DNA of 64,000 nucleotides, taken from Romanomermis culicivorax (lineage: Eukaryota > Nematoda > Enoplea > Mermithida > Mermithidae). A program made the translations under genes and the position numbers. Where the stretch lies: assembly GCA_963922205.1 (NCBI GenBank), contig CAWUHX010000146.1:186001-250000 (forward strand). Direction: 5' to 3'. Under the pieces are notes generated by a model. It made no database searches. It was not told the DNA's origin and saw nothing but the letters and a program-made list of their open reading frames with translations. Below, piece after piece: positions 21,641 through 32,690 of the stretch. The number at the start of each line of letters is the position of its first letter. Position 1 is the first letter of the stretch.

Positions 21641-22195
21641 TTTTTTACATATTCATGGATTTTACCCAGAAATTGTTTTTTTCTGTTCCCACACTGTCGC
21701 AGTATGCCCTGTGGATTTGACATGATTGAAAACTCCTTTTTCCTGAAAATTTCAAAAATCACAGATTTTATATGAAAATTAATTCTTTCATGAGAAATCC
21801 CCAAAAAACTTTTTTTCACATATTCAGCAGTATGCCCATTAGTTTTGACACGATCGAAAACACTTTTTTTCAAAAAATTTCAAAAATCGCTGACTTTACA
21901 CAAAAATTACTTTTTTTGTGAAAAAATCCCCAGACAGATTTTTTTCACATTGTGGGAGTATGCCCATTAGATTTGACACAGTCAATACCCATTTTCCCAA
22001 AAAATTGCAAAAATTGTTGATTTTACCCAAGAATATTCTTTTTCATGAAAAATCCTCAAAAAAATTTTTTCACACTGTTGGAGAATGCGGATTAAATTTA
22101 ACATGGTCGAAAATTCCTTTTTCCAAAAAATTGCAGAGATCCTCGACTTTTACCCAAAAATTACTTTCTTCATGAACAATCCCCAAAAAAATGAG
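21640..22195. repeat. ~124-bp tandem repeat, about 4.5 copies
   Basis: ATGCCCATTAGATTTGACAC-type landmarks occur at about 21713, 21832, 21960 and 22084 (spacings 119, 128, 124). Each unit also holds GAAAA(T/A)CCCCAAAAAA, a TTTTTTCACA block and AAAAATT(T/G)CAAAAATC. Satellite-like; open frames through it (for example on minus 21625-21873) are periodic artefacts. Confidence 0.8.
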
Positions 22196-23850
22196 GGGCC
22201 GAGCTGCGGCGGAATGAGGGGGGGAGGGCAGAACCACTCAGAATAATTTTTTTGTTCTAAGTGACCTCGTTCATTGAATTTTTCATGGTCGAAAACACCT
22301 TCGACCAAAAAATCACGAAAATGTGCTTGTTTACACTTGGGATAATTTTTTGTGTAAAGTGATCGCATCTTTTAAATGCATAATCTCTGGGGGGTATTTG
22401 ACTTTAAAGGAAAATTTATGTTTTGTTGTCCGTCCCTACCCACCTAAATTTATGTTTTGTTATCCGTCCCCATCCGAACCGAGCCTGCATGCCATAATGA
22501 TCTCACATGAATCAGGCAAAGAAATAACGACACTTTGGGATGACAAACTCTAAAATGTATGCTTGGTAGAAAATACCTGTTGTGGGGTCATGTTTTTGGC
22601 GCTCTGTTCAAAACAAATCATTTTTCAGTTTTTCCTTAAGTCGATTATTTATTCAATTTTTCTTCATTTTAGCCTGTGGGAAAATTTTCAGGAAGATGAA
22701 GATGACAAAGATGACAATGATGATGCCCAAAAATAGTGACAATGGACAGGCGAAAAATGCCAATCATTGGAGATTGACAAAAGCTGAACCCCATTGAAAC
22801 GAGCCAAAAAGGTAAAAAATAGCAACCATTATGATGAAGAAGGTTTGGACGCCAGCTGAATTAAACGGCACCTGGCCCACGTTATCAAAAACTAATAGTT
22901 TTGAAAAATGAATTTGACGATTTTTGTTATGTTTTTGGCTAAATCATCCATTATTTCATTGAAGTGATGATTTTTGATGCAGCAGTGAAAAAATAAAGTT
23001 ATCAGCTTTGCTAGTTCAAGATAATGAGAAGAAGATGACGCAGAGACGCCAGAAAATATGTTGACAGTTTTTGTTTACAATTTATTGGTACTATTAAGCT
23101 CATCTTTGAGTCGAAAAAATGTTTTTTGGGCAGCATCACATCCAAATATGTTTCCCCAAGTGATCCCCGACCCGTGAGACGGCATGCAAATATTTTTCTA
23201 AAAATTCAATCCAAATTTTAGAGCCAGAAAAAAATATTTATGTTCATACAGTAAACTATCTTATTGGCTTTTTCTGATTGGTCCCTGTATATACATAAGA
23301 AATCTTGATTATCATGAAACTTTCTCCATGACTATGCCTTAAAATTCCCCACAGTCGAAAACTCCTTCCAGCAAACAATAACCAAGATAAGATTGTTTAC
23401 ACCCGGGATATTTTTTATGTGTAAAGTGACCGCATGCATTGAAATCCCTATAGTCGAAAACCTTTTCCCCAATAAGATCACGGGAATACTTTTGTTTACA
23501 CTCAGGATAATCAGGTAACACTACATCTGTTTCACCAAGAAATTATATTTTTTAACCTAAACGAACATGCAAATTAAAAATTTCATTCGTTAAAAATTGG
23601 GAAATATGCAGTGGCAACTGATGCGCATCAAAATTTTCAATTTGTCCATATTTCCACAAGTAAATGCAAGAAATTGTGTTCTGCCAAATGCATGTCATGA
23701 ACTGCGGTGAGATGTGGTGATTTGTTGTTCTTGGCCCAGGGTTATGCCAATAATTTTAAATAGAAATGGAATAATTGCTATGGATCCACATTTGCTGAAA
23801 ATAATAAGTCCTTGGTCTACTTGGGATGTTATTCAACAAAAGTTTTTTTT
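22196..23850. other. Non-coding region with dispersed ~95-bp repeat units
   Basis: Units with TTGTTTACACTTGGGATAAT, a GTGTAAAGTGA(C/T)CGCAT stretch and CAT(G/A)GTCGAAAAC occur at 22255-22380 and twice at 23345-23515. They look related to the 124-bp units before them. The rest, including 22680-23340, shows no gene. A short acidic/basic low-complexity frame at 22690-22760 is not credible. Confidence 0.5.
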
Positions 23851-25926
23851 AAGACACGATTTCTGAGAGGATTCAGTTTTGTTGTGAATAGTAAAAAATT
23901 AACCATACCTGAAAATCACATATTTGGTGTAATGTAATGCGCTTGGAACAAAAATGATATTCATTTCATCTGCAAATCAAAACTCGCATAGCTACAGTAA
24001 GACGAACGTTTAAATTTTCGATTTTTTCGATTTTTGACATACACTTCTTTTAACTTTTGCAAGCTTAGGTACGTCAAACATAGTATCATGAAAATTCACC
24101 CAATATTAGACCAATGAGTGGGCCACAATTTACTGTAGGACTCATATGTGTAAAATGCTTATTAGGAATTCAGTGGTGCTTGAAACATCAAATTTTGAGA
24201 GCAAAAATTCTCATTTTTTCACAAAAATTACCATATATATACTGTTAAAGCTCAGAAGGACCAAAAATTCCCAATACAATGTCTTCTACCTGCTGACAAA
24301 AATCACGGAAATTCATGTACTGCTAGAGGGTCACACAACCTCAAGTTCGAACACCATTTTATAATTGTATTTTCTGGAAGTTTGGACCTTCACTGTGGAA
24401 CTACTAGAGCTTGATAAATTTTAAAAATGAAACAGTAATACAAGTTTTGCACAGTGAATATTAATATAATTACCAAACTCATAAAAAAACAAATTTCACG
24501 GGGCTAAAGTATCCCAAACTTTGGAATTTTCGCATTTTTGGCATCTTTCTGTCTATTTACTAGACTTGAGATATAACGGCCTAGGCATTTAGTAATTTTA
24601 TTATTGACTGTTTTTTTTGATATAGAATACAATGATCTATAATCTAGTATGAAAATTTTTTCTGAATTATGATGGATTCCTCTAAATGACATCCAGTCCA
24701 CAAAATGTTGTTCAGTGAATGTAATAAACATTGAATTAGGACTTAAGTTCGCAAATGTCAGTCTTCATATAGAAGAAAAAGTAGGTCATAAAAATTCATT
24801 GACATGATTTTCCACATGCATGAGTTCTTGCATGAGTATTCTCATCTGTTGAAAATTGAAAATTAAAATTTATTAACTGTAGTAGATTTCTGCAGATTAA
24901 ATACCTCAGCAGTGCACAAACTTTGGAAATTTTTTGTATGCAACTAGCAGACATTATAATATATTCACTGTATAGAGAAATTTCGGGTGCTTTTGGTTTA
25001 GCAGTACATATAGTCATTTTTGTGGAGAAAAACCTGCATTTTCACAATTTTTTGGGTCTGATTTTTGACATTTTAAAACTTCCTGAAAAGCGTAAAATGC
25101 ATAATTCAGACAACATTTTCATACCACATTATAGAGCATTGTATTCTATATGAAATACACAGTCAATAATAAAATTACTAAATGCCTAGGCCATCTCAAG
25201 TCACGTAAATAGACAGAAAGGTTCTGAAAAATGCGAAAATTCCAAACTTTGGGATACTGTAGCCCCGTGAATTTTGTTTTTTATGAGTTTGAAAATTATA
25301 TTAATATTCACCATAGGAAACTTGTATTACTGTCTCATTTTTAAAATTTACCAAGCTCTAGTAGTTCCACAGTGAGGTACGAACTGCCAGAAAACACAAT
25401 TATAAGATGGTGTTTAAACTTGAGGTTGTGTGACCCTCTAGCAGTACATGAATTTCCATAATTTTTTGTCAGCAAGTAGAAGCCATCATAAGCTATCTAC
25501 TGTATAGGGAATTTTTCAGTCCTTCTGAGCTTTAACAGTATATGTGGTGGTTTTTAAGAAAAAAAGACAATTTTCGCTCTGAAAATTTGATGTTTCAAGC
25601 ACCACTGTATTCCTAATAAGCACTTTACACTAATGAATCCACCAATAAGTTGTGGCCCATCCATTGGCCTAATATTGGGTGAATTTTCAGAACCTGATGT
25701 CTGACGTACCTAAACCTGCAAAAATTAAAAGAAGTGTATGTCAAAAATTTAAAAAATCGAAAATTTTCAACTTTGTCTTACTGTAGCTATGGGAGTTTCA
25801 ATTCTCAGACAAAATGAATATCATTTTCATTCTTAGCGCTCAGATTACACCAAATATGTGATTTTCGGGTAGAGTTAACTTTTTACCTATCATAACAAAA
25901 CTGAATCCCCTCAGAAATTGTGTCAT
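23851..25926. mobile_element. Near-complete long palindrome of family P (~2.1 kb)
   Basis: The left arm 23851-24745 and right arm ~25080-25926 are inverted copies. Pairs include AAGACACGATTTCTGAGAGG at 23851 with CTCAGAAATTGTGTCATAA at 25910-25927, CCCAATATTAGACCAATGAG at about 24099 with its inverse near 25668, and GTGTAAAATGCTTATTAGGAA at 24149 with its inverse near 25615. The spacer is ~330 bp. Ends read TTAAGACAC...GTGTC(A/T)TAA, so a TTAA or TA target is possible. No coding capacity. Strong hairpin potential. Confidence 0.85.
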
Positions 25927-27533
25927 AAGAATTTCCTCAATAGCACTGCTAGAATCATAGCAAAAAAGTGTTCTAAGTCTGTTTTTCTTGAAATGCTGCT
26001 AAATAATGAAGGCAGAAAGCAAGTAGCATTTTAGATTTTCACGATTTGCTAATAGACAATATCAGAGTAGCGTGGCAGTGCATACTATATTATGTTTGAC
26101 CCGAAAAGTGATGCCACTAACTTTGAATGCCAATATCTCTTGACCTGTTGCATGTACAGAAATGATACAAATTGTTTTGGAAAGGAAATTGAATAAATTT
26201 TCATAATTCATAAAAAAATGTTAAATTGGAGGTATAGTTCAGGACCTGTTTACAATCTATGGAGAAAAAACGGCGCTTCATTTTATTTAGCTTCTAATTG
26301 AGATAAAAAGATGATTTATAGCTTATTCGAAAGCCCTTTATGCTGTTTTTTTTTATTTTCTCAAAATTGACTGATACAGGGTGTCCCAAGGTTTTGGGCA
26401 ATTCCGAAAATGGTGGTTTTCTAATTGCACCTCCTTCAATTCTGGCCCAAAATTGGCGAAACTAGTTTTAAAATGTAGATCTCGGCGAGATCTTTCATTT
26501 TGGACCAGGTCATATTGGCAAATTTATTAGTTGTGCAAAGTTGAAAAAAATAATCATTTTTACAGTATGCCTGAGCGCGGATAGTGTATCTCTGTGAATT
26601 CTCAATATTTTCAATGAAAAAACCGCAGTTCGAAAGACAATTGGATGGCGAACAAACAAAGTTAAATTTGTTTCTCAACGTTCTGTGGTTCAAGAGATAT
26701 GTGATTGTAAAGTCGAAAAATGCGAAATTTTCGGGTTCAAAAACGTTGAAAAATGAAAATAGCTAACGGACGGGTAGTGAAAGAAGAATGCCGTTAGTTT
26801 TGTTGAATTTCTCGTCAAAAGTTACATGAGTGGAGTGATTTAATCAAAAATTTAACCGCTGGAAATTAAATGGCGGTTAAAAGTATTTTGAAAAAAAAAT
26901 TTTTTAGGGGGAAATTCGTTTACTATTTTGTGAATAACTTCATGAATACTCGAAATTAAGTATTCTACTTTATATTTTTGAATTCAGCATTCAATTTTCT
27001 ACAAGGACGCGATAAAAGATTTGATGAGCGCTGGTGGAATTGTTCGGTAATCGGATTTTAAACTAAGCATCAGAGGTCAAAAAATTATTCAGTGTTGATT
27101 TATAAAAAATCGAATATCAGAAAACTAAAGTCGAAAACCAAAATACTTAAACAATGGGGCACTCTAGAATTGAATGGGCTTTCGAATGGTATGTAACTAA
27201 TGTTTATGCGGTCGAAATTGACTTCAAAATTGCTGTTCTCGGTTAACTTTTTGATCGTTTTTGAACAGTGTAACCGAAATTTTGAGCATTTATATTAAAA
27301 CGTTGAATTTATGGTTCATGTATGTTATATGTTCTACATATTATTCGAAAAATCTTCAAAAATCATGTCTGATGGTTGAAGCTTCATGAATTGATTATTA
27401 CTATGTCGAGAATTCAAGATTTGATTCAGGATAGTTCCGGAGATGAAAGTTCATTTGGTATAGGTGCACAAAATATGATTCCTGTATAGTGTGCCAGTTG
27501 TGTAGTTGTATATATCCATAGGTGACACCACTC
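25927..27533. other. Non-coding region; one repeat shared with 36118-36205
   Basis: The block 25970-26055 (CTTGAAATGCTGCTAAATAAT, then GGCAGAAAGCAAGTAGCATTT) recurs at 36118-36205. At 26380 the sequence GATACAGGGTGTCCCAAGG looks like the end of a DNA transposon but no partner end was found. No gene recognised. Confidence 0.45.
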
Positions 27534-27560
27534 CAGGCACGTACGCAGAATTTTTTCTCA
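27534..27560. repeat. hAT terminal repeat (3' end of element)
   Basis: CAGGCACGTACGCAGAATTT, with a further TTTCTCATAGGGGTCC inside it, as in hAT elements of the DUF4371 group. Confidence 0.6.
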
Positions 27561-27654
27561 TAGGGGTCCAAATCTTAAATTTCCAAAAAATGAAGGGAAA
27601 TTCAGAGTACATTTTCTACAAAGTCATTGCAAGAATTTTACTGAATTTTTCACT

Positions 27655-27840
27655 TTTACCTATCAATTCTTCGATTTTTTACACAAAAATCATGTAAAAC
27701 TTTTTCGTTATCTAAATAAAAATCTCGATGGATGTTCAATATCGCAAATGATGAGCATTGCTGATCACTAATTGTTGATCATAGGTAAGTTTTTAAGCGT
27801 CCCAATGTTGAGAAACTTCCTTCAGCTGTAGCTGACGTTA
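27655..27840 (-). pseudogene. hAT C-terminal dimerisation domain (hATC)
   Basis: Minus translation: PVTSATAEGSFSTLGRLKTYL, a TGA at 27779-27781, then STISDQQCSSFAILNIHRD. The hATC consensus has PV(S/T)(T/S)A(T)AERSFS followed by LK(T)YLRSTM, so the Glu-Arg pair has become Glu-Gly and the Arg before STM a stop. The domain holds transposase dimers together. Confidence 0.8.
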
Positions 27841-27889
27841 CAGGTAAAGTAGCAAAAATCTAGAAAATTGAAACATCATTCAGCAATAT

Positions 27890-28440
27890 AATTTATAAAT
27901 TAACCTGAGCATAAAAAATTTTGAGCTTACTTAAAAAGCTTCATAAACATATGGATCAAAGTCTCTATCACATGCTTTCGAAGCATCCAAGGCGTTGGAT
28001 GGATGATTTCCACCTGGCACACTGGCAAATTGTCACATATATGACAAGCAGTTTAAAAGAAATTCAGATTTCGTACATTGTAAATTCTCTGACAACAAGT
28101 CATAAATTTCGTTGATAGGTGTCATAATCTCCAACCAAATTTTCATCTGAAAATAACAGATTTATAAAGGGTACTTAGTTATTCAATATTTGAACTTTAT
28201 GTAGGATTACCGAAGTAAGTTGATGGAATCAAATACTGCAATTTGAGAATTGACTCCTTATGTTGTCCAAACTGCTCAATTAATTGATCCCGAATATCAA
28301 TCAAATATCAGCAATACATTTCATTATAATAGTAGTCTCGTCGGCAACTGTAAGTACTTTCATAGGGAATATGATCTTTCATAACTTTTCCCATCGCTGA
28401 AATAATAAAATAAAGTATTGATTTATTTGTTAAAAAATGG
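27890..28440 (-). pseudogene. hAT transposase, segment between catalytic core and hATC
   Basis: Exon-like pieces on minus: YYYNEMYC (~28330), IRDQLIEQFGQHKESILKLQ (~28270), YLIPSTYF (~28215), and GNHPSNALDASKACD (~27980). Order and spacing match the stretch after the all-helical insertion in hAT transposases. Stops and intron-like gaps separate the pieces. Confidence 0.5.
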
Positions 28441-28444
28441 GTTG

Positions 28445-28867
28445 AAATTAACTTACAAATGCTGATTCATAAATCCTGTTGAAATGCTGTCTATCTGGAA
28501 TCGCCAACTCAATTTCAGATCTAAAATCATCCGAGCATTTTAAGCAGCCAATAAGATCAAGTGATTTTCGTTGCAAGTTTTCTGCTATTAAAGCTAGTTC
28601 AGCCGTGAAATTGTTAAGAAGATGTGTGGTGAATAAGAATTCAAAATCCAGTATTCCTTTTAGCATCCCATCAATCTAAACATGAAATAAAGTTAATAAA
28701 TCAAAATATGCATTACGACTAAGTATGTTTACTCTTGGAACATCACTGGGCAAGCACTGGTCAAACAATTCTTTCAAGGTTGTAACAATTGGAATGAATA
28801 ATTCCTTGAATGCTTGGGCACTATAGTGTCTCTCAACCCATCCAAAATTTGAATAGTTAAATTTCAA
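28445..28867 (-). pseudogene. hAT transposase, insertion-domain segment
   Basis: Two minus frames (28867-28676 and 28666-28448) read WVERHYSAQAFKELFIPIV and, further on, LDFEFLFTTHLLNNFTAELA then LQRKSLDLIGCLKCSDD, the usual order in ZMYM1/DUF4371-type hAT proteins: TRW(V)ERHD start, then a helical region with LQ-x-K-x-LDL. They may be two exons separated by a short intron. Confidence 0.7.
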
Positions 28868-28999
28868 TAGCTGCTGTATATTTTAATATTTGCAAATACC
28901 TACCTAGTAACACAATACGTCTTGAGCTTTGGATCACACTTGCATTTATGAGAATTAAGTTTATTGGTGCATAGTGGTCAGGCAGCAAAAAAAATTGTT

Positions 29000-29160
29000 T
29001 TTTCTTTGATTAAATTAATTGTGCAAAAAATGCGAGTTGATTTTGATGCTGAATTTAAAACTAAATTCAGATTGTGTGATTCACAATGAACAAAATGTGC
29101 CTTTGGGTATAACTCTCTGATACATGCCTGAACACCTTGCAAGTGCCCTTAAATAAAAAA
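29000..29160 (-). pseudogene. hAT transposase, catalytic segment 2
   Basis: Minus translation GVQACIRELYPKAHFVHCES followed by HNLNLVLNSASK matches the conserved (Y/F)VHC-x-(S/A)H-x-LNL block of hAT transposases. Confidence 0.8.
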
Positions 29161-29219
29161 TATCACATGATTTTTAGAAAGAAAATTTTGTGATTTAGGA
29201 AGCATTTTCTGAAGAAGCT

Positions 29220-29400
29220 TGATGTAGAACTATCAATACCTGACATTACAGAAACGCCATCATAGGCCTGACCCTGAAATTTGTCTAAATTGAGCCCAAC
29301 TTCTTTGATAAATGAAAAAATATTAGTGCTGATGGATTCAGCATTTACACTGTCAAGTGTGATGAAGCGGACAAATTCTTCTCTTATAGTATCCTAAAGA
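29220..29400 (-). pseudogene. hAT transposase, catalytic segment 1 (Asp)
   Basis: Minus translation EEFVRFITLDSVNAESIS, later LNLDKFQGQAYDGVSVMSG. The GQ(G/A)YDGA-x-xMSG block carries the first catalytic Asp of hAT transposases, and it is present here. The intact look of this block contrasts with the broken C-terminus. Confidence 0.8.
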
Positions 29401-29873
29401 AAAACGAACATGTTCAAATGCTTTCTTTTTAATTTAGTTTTTTTTTTAATTTACCTCTTCAACAAAACGTATTGAAAGGCTTAAAAGTTCCTCATTTGCC
29501 AGATCTGTAGCTTAATCTGCAATAATTGAAAAATATTCAGCTTAATTGCAATGCTCAACAATTGACTCCTAAAATATGTTGGAAAATTTTTGATGCAAAC
29601 AAAGATATTAGCTGGCTAACTTGTATTGAATTATCTTTGCACAACAATCAATTATTTCATTTCGAATCTGTGGTGAAGTATATTGCTTGTTTTTAGATCC
29701 ATGTTCTGAATGACATTTTAAATCTTCATCATGAAAATTGTAAGCAAGTGAGCGCAGCATTTCACGAAAATTTTCTTCATTCTGGCTGACTGTTTGTTTA
29801 ATTTTTCCATAATCTTTATCTCCTTGTAAGGGGATGTTCTGTCAAGCCAAAAATCTAATTACATTGATAATTT

Positions 29874-30074
29874 TCAACATACTAAAATAAAAAATTCAAT
29901 CATCATAATTTGATCATTTAAAATGTATGACACAGACAGAAAAAACCTACATTTTACGATTTGTTTCCTTGGTTTTTTAGTTATTCCGTGTAATTTTTCG
30001 ATGACAGAAGTATGTGCAGCCATACTTTTTCTAAAATCTTTTGCGGCTTGTTCACTATTTAAATGATACTGCAA
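29874..30074 (-). pseudogene. hAT transposase, segment after the zinc finger
   Basis: A minus frame beginning near QYHLNSEQAAKDFRKSMAAH, similar to the (H-x-S)-rich stretch following the zinc finger in this group. Short and uncertain alone; supported by order. Confidence 0.45.
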
Positions 30075-30179
30075 GTTTCCAAGTTTTTGTAAATTTTCAA
30101 ATCCTTTCTAAAATGATTGCAAAGTTTACCCATGTAACTAAATTTACAGCAATTTGAAAAGTGTCACTTTATAGTTTAT

Positions 30180-30310
30180 AAATGGAAAAGTGACGAACTG
30201 TCCAAGATTTTTGTTGCACTGTTCCATTGTGGCGAATAAAATGCAGCATTTACAAATTGCCCATTTTTTCAGGTCACTGTAAGCCAACCGAGGAAATTTA
30301 TTTTATTCAA
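30180..30310 (-). pseudogene. hAT TTF-type zinc finger
   Basis: Minus translation FPRLAYSDLKKWAICKCCIL then FATMEQCNKNLGQFV. The FPWL-x-Y entry and C-x2-C pair are those of the TTF/BED-like zinc finger that precedes DUF4371. It binds the transposon ends. A stop precedes the segment. Confidence 0.65.
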
Positions 30311-30496
30311 CCAATCTCTTTGAAATTGTCTAGATCGTTTGCATATAACAACTTTGGGAAATTTAAGTTTCATTTGGTGTCCAAGTTATGATCAATACAT
30401 CCAATGTGGTTTTGTCATCCACCGGCTTGATATTTGTGTATAATCAGATGTCAGGCACTGAAAAGAGGGAATCATTTTTCAAAAAATCAGGTATTT

Positions 30497-30760
30497 TTAT
30501 GTACTTAGATTACCATTTGAAATGACCGGTGCATCTTCATCACCATCAGAATTAGCACTAGCAGGGCTGTGACTCAAATCAAGGCTTGCATCTTCAGCTC
30601 CACTACCTTGCTGACTGCTTTGATCAGCTGAAACTACATTTTCTGATGTGCCTGGTGTTTCAGCATCATCCACTTCATGACTGCTACTAACACCTGTGGA
30701 AGTTTTCTTTAGAACAACATTACGGCGAAAAATAGAATCTGAAGGAGACTGCCGCTTCAT
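30497..30760 (-). pseudogene. hAT transposase N-terminal exon
   Basis: ATG at 30760; 87 residues starting MKRQSPSDSIFRR, followed by a Ser/Glu/Asp-rich disordered region. This is the usual beginning of DUF4371/ZMYM1-like hAT proteins. A GT-type donor near its end is plausible. Confidence 0.6.
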
Positions 30761-30780
30761 TCTACCTATAACAAGTGAAG

Positions 30781-31145
30781 TTGTTTACTTTATGCACAAA
30801 TTTTGAGTACTTGATTAATTTTATCTGCAAATATATAAAAAGTTGAGCAGTGTCTTATTACTTTGCTCACCAAAGTTGCCTGATCAAGTGTTTAGAAAAT
30901 GCTAGATTTTTTAGAAAATAGAAAATATGTGACTATCATTGAAAAATTAGGCAACCAACCCGAAATTTGGATTTTTCAACTGACAAGAACATCTGTCATT
31001 CTTTCAAACTGATGATGTTTCAATCATTTGCTGAATGCAAATAAATTTTGGAGTTTTTACAGATGACGGTGGCCACGCCGAAATTTGTCTGACGCTGGTT
31101 TTTGGGGGTTTTCATGATGAAGGGAAGAAAGAACAAGCGAAATTA
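30781..31145. other. Non-coding spacer
   Basis: No gene seen; AT-rich. Confidence 0.4.
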
Positions 31146-31465
31146 TGCATGGGAAAAGCGCCAAAGCGAAGTTATGAGAGAAAAATTTGCATAATTATTA
31201 TGCAGTGTCAAAATTGGAGAAAATTCTTTTAAGACCCTTGGTACTATTTTAACTAAACAACTTCATTTGGAAGAGCCTCAACAGCGCTGCGACCTTGGGG
31301 CGCAGCTGCTGTACCCTAAGCCTAAGCCTAAGGAAAATTTTAAAGGAAAAATTAATGTCTACTCGCTAGTCATGGCAGTGGCCACCCCTACGGCAGTGTC
31401 ACACTGCATAATAATTATGCAAATTTTTTCCCATAATTTCGCTTTGGCGCTTTTCCTATGCAGCC
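31146..31465. repeat. Inverted repeat with ~64-bp arms
   Basis: The left arm 31146-31210 (GGGAAAAGCGCCAAAGCGAA, TTTGCATAATTATTATGC) matches the inverse of 31400-31465 with about five differences. Each arm contains the inner palindrome GCATAATTATTATGC. The loop includes three CCTAAG units at 31315-31333. Confidence 0.75.
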
Positions 31466-31472
31466 ATTTCAC

Positions 31473-32690
31473 AACAAAAATCATTCGATTGAAAGGGAGA
31501 TACTAGAAAAATGAACTACTTGAGATCAAAAATCATTCGCTTAAAAGGGTGATACTAGAAAAATGAACTACTTGAAATCAAAAAACATTCACTTAAAAAG
31601 GTGATATCTCGATTTCTGATCCCATCAAAACATAAACCGCCCCTGAAAGACCAGAAGTGTCATTAAACCTGAAGACTAAATAGTTTGTTTTTCTCAAAAT
31701 GACTGCATTTTATGTAACCAGTGAGCTATTTCATACATATTTCTATGCTTTTCTCCAATTCTGGATGAACCATTTGTTTGAGTCAAAAATTGTACTGTAA
31801 AACCACTACATGGTCGAAGTTGATAAATATGATACATTTTCGATCTGCATTTGATAAAAAAATTTTCGATCAGCATTTAATTCGCATTAGAAGTGCTAGA
31901 TTTTTGTGAAATACTAAAAAATTCGATCTAAAGTAAGTGCATAATCGATTGTAACACTTATTATTATTACTTAAATGATTACAACAAAATTTATTTGCCT
32001 TATATTGTGCATTACATCTTAAGTTTTAGATAGAGTTATGGAATTTTAGTATGCTCGAAAATAAAATCACTTTCACAGAAGTAGGCTATGTCCTGAAGTG
32101 GAAAACCTTGGTTAAGCTTGCTTAGGTACATGTGTCAATAAAATATTATTTTGAACTTAGAATTTTATGGTTAAGTAGTATCGCCAGCATCTTTTGTTAA
32201 CATCTAAGTTTTCATGGATTGTATATGGCTTGTTTGCCCAAGAGAATCGAAAAAATCTGATTCCATCAAGTAATTATGCAAATATTATACTGTAATGCCA
32301 AATTTAGCAAAAATTCAACTAATGATTTGTCTTTCAGGGCAGTTTATCTTTTGATGGGATCAGAAATTGAGATATCGCCCCTTTAAGCGAATGATTTTTT
32401 ATCTCAAGTAGTTCATTTTTCTAGTATCGCCCTTTTAAGTGAACGATTTTTGATCTCAAGTAGTTCATTTTTCTAGTATCGCTCTTTTAAGTGAATGATT
32501 TTTGATCTCAAGTAGTTAATTTTTCTAGTATCGCCTTTTTAAGCGAATGATTTTCGTTGTGAAATGGCTAATTTTTCTAGTATCACACTTTTAATGGAAT
32601 GATTTTTGATCTATAATAGTTGATTTTTCTAGTATCGCCCTTTTAAGCAAATGATTTTTTTCTCAAGTATTTCATATCCAATTGCTAAAT
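31473..32690. mobile_element. Foldback element with 52-bp tandem units in both arms
   Basis: The left arm (31475-31645) has about 2.5 units of a 52-bp repeat (AAAATCATTCGATTGAAAGG, then GATACTAGAAAAATGAACTA) and ends GATCCCATCAAAACATAAAC. The right arm (32334-32690) has the same in inverse, about six units, beginning GTTTATCTTTTGATGGGATC. The loop of ~690 bp is non-coding. Unequal unit numbers point to slippage or unequal exchange. Same architecture as 13150-14325, with unrelated sequence. Confidence 0.8.

Larger units (their letters stand above)
27534..30780 (-). mobile_element. hAT DNA transposon (DUF4371/ZMYM1-like), degraded
   Basis: Minus-strand coding pieces in order: N-terminal Ser/acidic segment (30760), TTF-type zinc finger (~30290), catalytic segments (29400-28440) and C-terminal dimerisation domain (27830-27660). 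The 3' end at 27534 reads CAGGCACGTACGCAGAATTT, typical of this hAT branch (CAG-x2-GCGTACGCAG). No matching end is obvious to the right of 30780, so that side may be lost, and no 8-bp target duplication is confirmed. Component segments are listed separately. Confidence 0.8.

Noticed and set aside
26380-26400. Terminal repeat CAGGGTGTCCCAAGG of a DNA transposon
   Set aside because: No inverted partner found within several kilobases and no associated gene, so no element could be delimited.
31315-31340. Telomere-like CCTAAG repeats
   Set aside because: Only three units, interior to a palindrome; no longer array and no subtelomeric context.
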